Shown here piece by piece: positions 1 through 6,071 of a DNA stretch of 7,170 bases (positions within the stretch are counted from its first letter, which is position 1; each line of letters opens with the position of its first letter). The notes under the pieces are model-generated. The model was not told the DNA's origin. It made no database searches and worked only from the letters and a program-made list of their open reading frames with translations. A program made the position numbers and the translations under genes. Source of the DNA: an uncultured Prevotella sp. (lineage in GTDB: Bacteria > Bacteroidota > Bacteroidia > Bacteroidales > Bacteroidaceae); NCBI GenBank assembly GCA_937916075.1, contig CALGHW010000272.1, positions 1 through 7,170 of the forward strand, written 5' to 3'.

Positions 1-1335
1 ATGCGGCTGGGGCATCCCGTCACGGAGGCCGACGCCGACCGTATCCGCCAGCGTATGCAGGAGATTATCGACGCCCGCATCCCCATCCGGCGGCATGAGT
101 GTACCACGGAGGAGGCCATCAAGATATTCACCGAACTGGACAGCCCGTCGAAGGTGAAGCTGCTGGAGAGCACCGGTTCGCTCTATACCGCCTATTACGA
201 CATCGACGGCTACAAGGACTACTATTATGGCTCATTGCTCACCAACACGTCGAAACTGACGCTCTTCGGACTAGAGAAATACTATGACGGACTCTTGCTC
301 CGCATCCCCTCGCAGAACGACCCGTCCCGCCTGGGCGAGCTGATACAGCAAGACAAGATGTTTGACATCTTCAAGGAGCACCACCGGTGGCAGAGCATCC
401 TCGGACTGCGCACCATCGGCGACCTCAACAAGGCGGTGGACGCAGGAGCCACGACCGACCTCATCAATCTCTCGGAGGCACTCCAGGAAAAGAAGATTGC
501 CCAGATTGCCGACGAGATAGCCGCCCGCAAGGAGGTGCGCATGGTGCTGATAGCCGGCCCGTCGTCGAGCGGCAAGACCACCACTTGCAAGCGGCTCTCC
601 ATCCAGCTGCTCACCAATGGCATCAAGCCCATTCCCATCTCGCTCGACGACTATTTCGTGGACCGCGAGAAGACGCCTAAGGGGGAAGACGGAGATTATG
701 ACTACGAGAGTATATATGCCCTCGACCTGCCCTTGCTCAACCAGCAGATGAACGACCTCTTTGCCGGCAAGGAGGTGGAACTGCCCAAGTATAACTTCCA
801 GGCCGGACGGAGCGAGAAGAGCGGACGCAAGCTGAAGCTGGAGGCCAATGAGGTGCTGGTGGTGGAAGGCATCCACGCCCTCAACCCGGAACTGACGGCC
901 CAAGTGCCCGAAACACAGAAGTTCAGGGTGTATGCCTCGGCGCTGACCACCATCCTGATAGACTCGCACAACTATGTGCCCACCACGGACAACCGCTTGT
1001 TGCGCCGCATCATCCGCGACTACAAGTACCGGGGTGTGAGTGCCCAGGAAACCATCCGCCGATGGCCGTCGGTACGGGCGGGCGAGAACAAGTGGATATT
1101 CCCTTACCAGGAGAATGCCGACGCCATGTTCAACACGGCCATGCTCTTTGAGCTGGCCGTCATCAAGACGCAGGCCGTGCCGCTGCTGGAACTGGTGCCC
1201 GAGAACGCTCCCGAATACAGCGAGGCCTACCGGCTGCTGAAGTTCCTCAAGTATTTCCGTCCCATTCCCTACCGGTCGGTGCCGCCCACATCGCTGCTGC
1301 GCGAGTTTCTCGGCGGAAGCTCGTTTAAGTACTAA
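1..1335 (+). CDS. Nucleoside (uridine-type) kinase, 5'-truncated by the window
   Basis: This is a P-loop kinase that probably phosphorylates uridine/cytidine or a related nucleoside in cytosolic pyrimidine salvage. Residue numbers count from window base 1. Residues about 1-45 resemble the second half of the ThrRS-like region (TGS/SAD type) that precedes the kinase in the long Bacteroidetes form. The Walker A motif GPSSSGKT spans G186-T193, with K192 as the phosphate-binding lysine. SLDDYF at 214-219 is the usual uridine-kinase/phosphoribulokinase acidic motif. VVEGIHALN at 287-295 follows, then the RRIIRDYKYRG, WPSVRAGE and IFPYQENAD blocks typical of the family. The C-terminus (PPTSLLREFLGGSSF) is complete and ends at TAA 1333-1335. 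The family usually exceeds 500 residues, so the ATG at base 1 is probably an internal methionine and roughly the first 100 residues are missing. The kinase fold is secure. The exact nucleoside substrate cannot be read from the sequence. Confidence 0.88.
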   Translation: MRLGHPVTEADADRIRQRMQEIIDARIPIRRHECTTEEAIKIFTELDSPSKVKLLESTGSLYTAYYDIDGYKDYYYGSLLTNTSKLTLFGLEKYYDGLLLRIPSQNDPSRLGELIQQDKMFDIFKEHHRWQSILGLRTIGDLNKAVDAGATTDLINLSEALQEKKIAQIADEIAARKEVRMVLIAGPSSSGKTTTCKRLSIQLLTNGIKPIPISLDDYFVDREKTPKGEDGDYDYESIYALDLPLLNQQMNDLFAGKEVELPKYNFQAGRSEKSGRKLKLEANEVLVVEGIHALNPELTAQVPETQKFRVYASALTTILIDSHNYVPTTDNRLLRRIIRDYKYRGVSAQETIRRWPSVRAGENKWIFPYQENADAMFNTAMLFELAVIKTQAVPLLELVPENAPEYSEAYRLLKFLKYFRPIPYRSVPPTSLLREFLGGSSFKY

Positions 1336-1355
1336 GGGCAAGCTGCTGCACACAC

Positions 1356-1430
1356 AAAGAGGCCACGGAGCCATCCCGCATTTCCACAGACATTTACTGT
1401 GGCACTCAAGGACGGCTCCGTGGCCCCTTT
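1356..1430. terminator. Nested inverted repeat, probable bidirectional terminator
   Basis: The left arm GGCCACGGAGCCATCC (1361-1376) pairs with the right arm GGACGGCTCCGTGGCC (1410-1425) with one mismatch. After a single unpaired base on each side, the pairing continues as AAAG (1356-1359) with CTTT (1427-1430). A second, inner hairpin, CCACAG (1384-1389) with CTGTGG (1397-1402), sits in the loop. The A-rich left flank and T-rich right flank would give a U-tract on both strands, though neither tract is long. It lies between the convergent kinase and rnr stop codons, where a shared terminator is expected. Function is inferred from structure and position. Confidence 0.8.
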
Positions 1431-1496
1431 ATATATTATGGTCAGTATTGAAAAGCAGCCAACTCCTCAATACCGTCATCCGTTCAGCAACGGTTA

Positions 1497-3719
1497 TTAC
1501 TTCTTTTTCTTTCCGCTCTCATCGGGAGCGATGGTAAAGTCGAGCAGCTTCCGCTCAATGTCGGCCTTGGCCACCTGTATCCTCACGGCGTCGCCGAGCT
1601 GATATTTATGATGGTGCCGGCGACCCACGAGACAGTAATTTTTCTCATCGAAGTCATAATAGTCATCATCCAGGTCACGCATGGGCACCATACCCTCACA
1701 ATGGTTCTCGTCAATCTCGCAATAGATGCCATAGCTCTGGATACCGCTGATATGGGCGTCGTAGACATTGCCTATCTTGTCGGCCATAAACTCCACCATC
1801 TTGTATTTGATAGAATCGCGCTCGGCGTTCTGTGCCACCAGTTCCATGTCGGAGCAATGCTCACACAACTCCTCGTAGTGATCCTTGTTGGCAGAGCGTC
1901 CGCCGGCCTGGTATTTGGTGAGCAGGCGGTGGACCATCGTGTCGGGATAGCGGCGGATAGGACTGGTGAAATGCGTGTAATAGTCGAAGGCCAAGCCATA
2001 GTGTCCGATATTATGTACACTGTATTTGGCCTTCATCATAGCCCGGAGGGCCACGGTCTCAATCAGGTTCTGCTCCTTCTTGCCGGCACACTGCTCCATC
2101 AGGGCGTTGAGACTCTTGGAGATGGCCCCCTTGGTGCCTCCGGTCTTCATCTTGTAGCCAAACTTCACCACAAAGGCGCGCAGCGTCTCTAACTTGGTGG
2201 GGTCGGGCATATCGTGGATACGGTAAGGCAGCGTCTTGGGCTTCACGCCCTTCTTCACCTTGCCCACGCTCTCGGCCACGGTCTTGTTGGCCAGCAACAT
2301 AAACTCCTCCACCAGCTTGTTGGCGTCCTTCGACTTCTTGAAATAGCAGCGCACAGGCTTACCCTTCTCGTCCACGTCGAAGTGGAGCTCCTCCCGGTCA
2401 AACTTCACGGAGCCATGCTTGAAGCGGGCGTCGCGCAACTTCTTGGCCAGCCGGTCGAGCTGAATCAGCTCTGCGGCATGCTCACCCTTATAGCCCTCTG
2501 GCCCGGGAGCGGGCGCGGGCATGCCCTGTCCGTCCACCACGCCGTTGTCCTCCAGCGTCTGCTGCACTTCCTCGTAGCAAAAGCGACGGTCACTCTTGAT
2601 GACACAATGGCGCAACCGCCAGGCCTTCACCTCGGCCTCGTCGTCCAGGTCGAAGATGACACTATACGTCAGCTTCTCCTCGTTGGGACGCAGCGAGCAG
2701 ATGAAGTTGCACAGGCGTTCGGGCAGCATGGGGATGGTGCGGTCCACGAGATAGATACTGGTGGCCCGCTTGACGGCCTCCTTGTCGATGACCGACCCCT
2801 CGGTGACATAATGTGACACATCGGCGATATGCACGCCCACCTCCCACAGGCCGTTGTCCAGCCGGCGGATAGAAAGGGCATCGTCGAAGTCCTTGGCGTC
2901 GTGGGGGTCGATGGTGCAGGTAAACACGTCGCGGAAATCCTCCCGCTCGGCATAGTCCTGCTCGGTAATCTCGCCCGTAATCTTGTTGGCCGCCTCCTCC
3001 ACGTTTTTCGGATAGACATAAGGCAGTCCGTATTGCGCCAGGATGGAGTTCATCTCCACGTCATTGTCGCCCTCCTTGCCCAGCACGTCCACCACGTTGG
3101 CGATGATGTTTTTCTGCTCCGCGTCGGGCCACTTCACCACCTTCACCACGGCCTTGTCGCCCGTCTTGGCACCCTTGAGCTTGCTCTTGGGAATGAGGAT
3201 GTCAGAGGCCACGGCCATACCCTGGGGGATGAGGAACGCCATGTCCTTCTCTATCCGCAGGCGGCCCACCAGCTTGTCGTGGGCCCGCTGGAGGATGGCC
3301 GTCACCATGGCCTCCTTGATATGCTTGGGCCGGCGGGCTAGGAAGGTCACCTGCACACGGTCGCCGTCCATGGCTCCCAGTGAGTTGCGCTCGGCCACGA
3401 AGACGGGCAAGCTGCCGTCGTCGGCCACAAAACTGTTTTTGCCGTTGGCTTTGCGGCGGAACACGCCCTCCTGCACCTGTGTCTTGGTGTTGAGCCGGTA
3501 GGAGTTGTCGCTCACCTTGGTGAGATAGTCGTCCCAGGCCATCTCCTCCATCGTGTCGATGGCCAGCATCTTGAGCGGATGGGTGTCCAGCTTGAGTGCC
3601 TTGAATATCTGCTTGAAGCTATATGTCTCGTTGGGGTTTTGCTGGAAGAAATGCTGCAGGGCTTCGCTCACCTGCTTTTTCGACATTCGCTTCCCACCTT
3701 TCTTTTTTCCCATAGTCAT
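1497..3719 (-). CDS. rnr: Ribonuclease R (RNase II/RNB family 3'-5' exoribonuclease)
   Basis: This is a processive hydrolytic 3'-5' exoribonuclease that degrades structured RNA in the cytosol (mRNA decay and rRNA quality control in well-studied relatives). The 740-residue protein has the full RNase R order. An N-terminal winged-helix-like segment (about 12-70) is followed by cold-shock domain 1 (about 82-128) and cold-shock domain 2 (about 148-198). The RNB catalytic domain (about 260-600) and a C-terminal S1 RNA-binding domain (about 648-730) follow, then a short lysine tail. The RNB metal-binding signature TIDPHDAKDFDDA places the acidic residues at D271, D277, D279 and D280, almost the same numbering as in E. 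coli RNase R. FTSPIRRYPD begins at F584 and carries the conserved arginines. The Pro/Gly-rich stretch inside RNB (APAPGPEG) looks like a lineage-specific loop. M1 (3719), M3 and M12 are all possible starts with no decisive ribosome site. The first is kept because the promoter lies about 50 bases upstream of it. Confidence 0.97.
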   Translation of the reverse strand: MTMGKKKGGKRMSKKQVSEALQHFFQQNPNETYSFKQIFKALKLDTHPLKMLAIDTMEEMAWDDYLTKVSDNSYRLNTKTQVQEGVFRRKANGKNSFVADDGSLPVFVAERNSLGAMDGDRVQVTFLARRPKHIKEAMVTAILQRAHDKLVGRLRIEKDMAFLIPQGMAVASDILIPKSKLKGAKTGDKAVVKVVKWPDAEQKNIIANVVDVLGKEGDNDVEMNSILAQYGLPYVYPKNVEEAANKITGEITEQDYAEREDFRDVFTCTIDPHDAKDFDDALSIRRLDNGLWEVGVHIADVSHYVTEGSVIDKEAVKRATSIYLVDRTIPMLPERLCNFICSLRPNEEKLTYSVIFDLDDEAEVKAWRLRHCVIKSDRRFCYEEVQQTLEDNGVVDGQGMPAPAPGPEGYKGEHAAELIQLDRLAKKLRDARFKHGSVKFDREELHFDVDEKGKPVRCYFKKSKDANKLVEEFMLLANKTVAESVGKVKKGVKPKTLPYRIHDMPDPTKLETLRAFVVKFGYKMKTGGTKGAISKSLNALMEQCAGKKEQNLIETVALRAMMKAKYSVHNIGHYGLAFDYYTHFTSPIRRYPDTMVHRLLTKYQAGGRSANKDHYEELCEHCSDMELVAQNAERDSIKYKMVEFMADKIGNVYDAHISGIQSYGIYCEIDENHCEGMVPMRDLDDDYYDFDEKNYCLVGRRHHHKYQLGDAVRIQVAKADIERKLLDFTIAPDESGKKKK

Positions 3720-3772
3720 GTGGTTTTTAGTGAATAATGATTGTCTGGTCTCACCGGGGTGAAACCTCTATG

Positions 3773-3802
3773 CAAAGTAACAAAAATAATCCGTATTTTC
3801 AA
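3773..3802 (-). promoter_or_regulatory. Bacteroidetes-type promoter for rnr
   Basis: Read on the minus strand, TTG (3800-3802) is followed by exactly 19 bases and then TTACTTTG (3773-3780). This matches the Bacteroidetes sigma-ABfr pattern of a -33 TTG and a -7 TAnnTTTG box, with one mismatch at the second base of the -7 box. Transcription would start near 3766, leaving a leader of roughly 45-50 bases before the rnr start at 3719. It is assigned by motif, spacing and position only. Confidence 0.65.
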
Positions 3803-3833
3803 TGTATCCTACCCATAATTTATTTAAAAATAG

Positions 3834-3841
3834 TACCTTTG
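3834..3841 (+). promoter_or_regulatory. TAnnTTTG -7 box for the SDR-PAP2 operon
   Basis: TACCTTTG is a perfect match to the Bacteroidetes -7 consensus TAnnTTTG. It sits in an A/T-rich stretch, but no TTG is seen at the expected 19-21 bases upstream, so the -33 element is weak or absent. Transcription would begin near 3848. This decides the start of the downstream gene, because an upstream in-frame ATG at 3802 would lie outside the transcript whereas the ATG at 3892 leaves a leader of about 44 bases. Confidence 0.6.
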
Positions 3842-3891
3842 CACCACGTTTGCCCTTAAAAAGAGCGATTTGTCATTTTATTGAAACGACT

Positions 3892-4896
3892 ATGCAACAG
3901 AACCGTCATATCCTGATTACGGGAGCCACGGGCTTCATCGGCAGCTTTATTGTCAGCGAGGCCCTCAGCCGGGGACTGGAGGTGTGGGCCGCCGTACGGC
4001 GGTCGAGCAACCGCCAGTGGCTCACCGACCCGAGAATCCACTTCATCGAGCTCGACCTGAGCCACAAGGACCGCCTCAAGGAGCAGCTGGGCGGCCTGCA
4101 GTTTGAGTATGTGGTACACGCTGCCGGCGTGACCAAGTGTATCCATGCCGCCGACTTCTTCCGCATCAACACCGAGGGCACCAAGAACTTGGTGTGCGCC
4201 TTGCGCGAGCTGCAGATGCCGCTGGTGCGCTTTGTGGACATCAGCAGCCTCAGCGTCTATGGGCCGGTATGCGAGCGGCAGCCTTACCGCGAGATACGCG
4301 AGGACGACACGCCCCGCCCCAACACGGCCTACGGACAGAGCAAGCTGGAGGCCGAGCGTTTCCTGGACAGTCTGACTGACTTTCCCTTTGTGGTGCTCCG
4401 TCCCACGGGCGTATACGGTCCGCGGGAGCGCGACTACTTTCTGATGGCCAAGAGCATCAAGGGCCACACCGACTTCTCCGTGGGCTACCAGCGCCAGGAC
4501 CTCACCTTTGTCTATGTGCTCGACGTGGTGCAGGCCATCTTCCTGGCCCTCGACCACGGGAAGACCGGCCGCAAGTATTTCCTCTCCGACGGACAGGTGT
4601 ATTCCTCACGGGCCTTCAGCGACCTGATATGGCGCGAGCTGGGCCGGCCGTGGCTCCTGCGCGTCAAGGCTCCGCTGTGGGTGTTGCGGGTGGTCACCTT
4701 CTGCGGCGAATACATCGGGCGCCTGACCGGACATATCTCGGCGCTCAACAACGACAAGTACCACATCATGCGCCAGCGCAACTGGCGATGCGACATCCGG
4801 CCGGCCATGGACGAGCTGGGCTACCGGCCCCAATACAATCTGGAACGGGGCGTGAAGCTCACGATGGACTGGTATAAAACCAACGGATGGCTCTGA
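3892..4896 (+). CDS. NAD(P)-dependent epimerase/dehydratase, extended SDR family
   Basis: This 334-residue Rossmann-fold oxidoreductase has the extended short-chain dehydrogenase/reductase layout. The nucleotide-binding GATGFIG motif has G11, G14 and G17. HAAG at 76-79 follows. The catalytic S119 lies in DISSLSVYG, and the YGQSK motif provides Y147 and K151. VLRPTGVYGPRE (168-179) is the usual block after the catalytic residues. The C-terminal part (about 252-281) is hydrophobic and basic, as in membrane-associated 3-beta-HSD-like or lipid-reducing members, so a lipid or polyprenyl-linked substrate is plausible. The open frame extends upstream to an ATG at 3802, but that lies before the promoter box, and the Rossmann motif fits a start at 3892. 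The stop overlaps the start of the PAP2 gene, suggesting co-translation. The fold and catalytic triad are secure. The substrate is unknown, with nucleotide-sugar epimerase and 3-ketosphinganine reductase as the alternatives to weigh. Confidence 0.9.
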   Translation: MQQNRHILITGATGFIGSFIVSEALSRGLEVWAAVRRSSNRQWLTDPRIHFIELDLSHKDRLKEQLGGLQFEYVVHAAGVTKCIHAADFFRINTEGTKNLVCALRELQMPLVRFVDISSLSVYGPVCERQPYREIREDDTPRPNTAYGQSKLEAERFLDSLTDFPFVVLRPTGVYGPRERDYFLMAKSIKGHTDFSVGYQRQDLTFVYVLDVVQAIFLALDHGKTGRKYFLSDGQVYSSRAFSDLIWRELGRPWLLRVKAPLWVLRVVTFCGEYIGRLTGHISALNNDKYHIMRQRNWRCDIRPAMDELGYRPQYNLERGVKLTMDWYKTNGWL

Positions 4897-5891
4897 GCCG
4901 TCACCTTATCCGAATCATGATGTTAAAGTCTTTTTTCCAAATAGAGAAGAAACCCGTCCGGGGCTTGCTGGCCGTGGAGTGGGTAGTGATGGGCTATCTG
5001 GCCGTCACGCTGGTGCTGATGCTCTTCACCTACACCAAGTTGCACAATCCCGAGTCGATGCTGTGGGGCCGCTTCCGCGTGGTGGCCATGACGGCCGCCC
5101 TGTGGCTGGTGTACCGCATGGCGCCCTGCCGGCTGACGCGCTTCTTCCGCATTGCCGGACAGATGGCCTTGCTCTCGTGGTGGTATCCCGACACGTATGA
5201 GTTCAACCGTATGTTCACCAATTTCGACCCCGTCTTCGCCGGTTGGGACCAGCGCATCTTTGGCTGTCAGCCATCCTTGCTTTTCTGCCAGACGGTGAGC
5301 AACCACTTCTTCAGCGAGCTGATGGACCTGGGCTACTCGGCCTATTTCCCCATGATTGCCGTCGTCACCATCTTCTACTTCGGCTGGCGCTATGAGCAGT
5401 TCGGGCGGGCCTCGTTTATCATCCTCGCCTCGTTTTTCGCCTATTACCTGATTTATATTGCCCTGCCCGTGACCGGTCCGCAATATTACTATCCGGCTGT
5501 GGGCCTGGATAATATAGCCCGTGGCGTGTTTCCCGCTGTGGGCGACTATTTTTCCACTCATCAGGAAGCCTTGCCCAGTCCGGGCAAGCCCGACGGCTTC
5601 TTCTATCAGATGGTGGCCGACGCCCATGCCGCCGGCGAGCGGCCCACGGCGGCTTTTCCAAGTAGCCATGTGGGCATCAGCACAGTGCTGATGCTCCTGG
5701 CCTGGGCCTCACGCAGCCGCAGACTGTTCTTCATCCTCCTCCCGTTCTATATCCTGTTGTGCTTGTCCACGGTGTATATCTATGCCCACTATGCCGTCGA
5801 CGTGCTGGGCGGATGGGTGTCTGCCTTGGTGTTTTATGTGGCCTTCTACTTGCTTTACGAGAAGCTTGCGGCCAAGGGGTATGCGGCGTGA
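4887..5891 (+). CDS. PAP2-superfamily / inositolphosphotransferase-like integral membrane protein
   Basis: This 334-residue polytopic inner-membrane protein has hydrophobic segments at roughly 27-47, 62-79, 150-166, 175-195, 262-276, 279-297 and 307-325. The PAP2 active-site motifs are visible. AAFPSSHVG holds H261 and YAHYAVDVLGG holds H301 and D305, a His-His-Asp set that in this superfamily makes and resolves a phosphohistidine intermediate. Upstream, DQRIFGCQP (121-129) and PVTGPQYYY (194-202) resemble the extra motifs of the AUR1-like branch (PAP2_3), whose members transfer phosphoinositol to ceramide. The classical KxxxxxxRP motif is only partly recognisable (ERP at 251-253). Likely roles are a lipid phosphatase or a phospho-headgroup transferase acting at the periplasmic face. 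The ATG at 4887 overlaps the SDR gene by 10 bases. Starts at 4917 or 4920 (MLKSFFQIEK) are equally credible and would remove the overlap. It is the last gene before a strong terminator. Confidence 0.87.
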   Translation: MALSRHLIRIMMLKSFFQIEKKPVRGLLAVEWVVMGYLAVTLVLMLFTYTKLHNPESMLWGRFRVVAMTAALWLVYRMAPCRLTRFFRIAGQMALLSWWYPDTYEFNRMFTNFDPVFAGWDQRIFGCQPSLLFCQTVSNHFFSELMDLGYSAYFPMIAVVTIFYFGWRYEQFGRASFIILASFFAYYLIYIALPVTGPQYYYPAVGLDNIARGVFPAVGDYFSTHQEALPSPGKPDGFFYQMVADAHAAGERPTAAFPSSHVGISTVLMLLAWASRSRRLFFILLPFYILLCLSTVYIYAHYAVDVLGGWVSALVFYVAFYLLYEKLAAKGYAA

Positions 5892-5920
5892 CCTATCGTC
5901 CGGCTGAAAGAAGGAGAATC

Positions 5921-5961
5921 GAGGGCGTGGCACAAACAATTGGTGCCACGCCCTCATTTTT
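5921..5961 (+). terminator. Rho-independent terminator of the SDR-PAP2 operon
   Basis: A perfect 13-base-pair stem forms between GAGGGCGTGGCAC (5921-5933) and GTGCCACGCCCTC (5943-5955). It has a 9-base loop and is followed by A and then five T's (5957-5961). It starts 29 bases after the PAP2 stop codon, the normal position for the end of this transcript. Confidence 0.92.
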
Positions 5962-6022
5962 ATGCGTTTATCAGGATTTCCGCACAAATGAACCTTCACG
6001 TTGAACATTCGTGACACAACTG

Positions 6023-6053
6023 TTTGCCTATATTGATTTTTTCCTTAACTTTG
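6023..6053 (+). promoter_or_regulatory. Consensus Bacteroidetes promoter of the Rpn-like gene
   Basis: TTTG (6023-6026), a 19-base spacer, and TAACTTTG (6046-6053) form a full match to the TTTG/TAnnTTTG promoter consensus of this phylum. The transcript would start near 6060, only about a dozen bases before the ATG at 6072, so the leader is very short and has no Shine-Dalgarno site. It is the best-matching promoter in the window, which suggests the gene is transcribed on its own and independently of the terminated operon to its left. Confidence 0.8.
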
Positions 6054-6071
6054 CAAAAAACATTCTTGACA

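Noticed and set aside
271..1374. A 367-codon minus-strand frame opposite the kinase gene
   Set aside because: High GC content removes stops on the opposite strand. The translation has no recognisable family, whereas the plus strand encodes conserved kinase motifs throughout.
1445..1473. Small inverted repeat GTATTGA / TCAATAC between the terminator and the rnr stop
   Set aside because: A 7-base A/T-rich stem with a 15-base loop is weak and expected by chance. The adjacent GC-rich nested hairpin explains termination better.
1608..3341. Several plus-strand frames (170-200 codons) within rnr
   Set aside because: They are shadows of the RNase R coding sequence, rich in His/Leu/Val with no domain signal and no promoter.
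3802..3891. A 30-residue N-terminal extension of the SDR from an ATG at 3802
   Set aside because: The start lies upstream of the TACCTTTG promoter box. The extra residues resemble translated leader, and the Rossmann glycine motif would be placed unusually far from the N-terminus.
5962..6022. Possible small RNA or attachment site between the PAP2 terminator and the Rpn promoter
   Set aside because: I found no hairpin, direct repeat or promoter box in these 61 bases, so nothing supports a feature.
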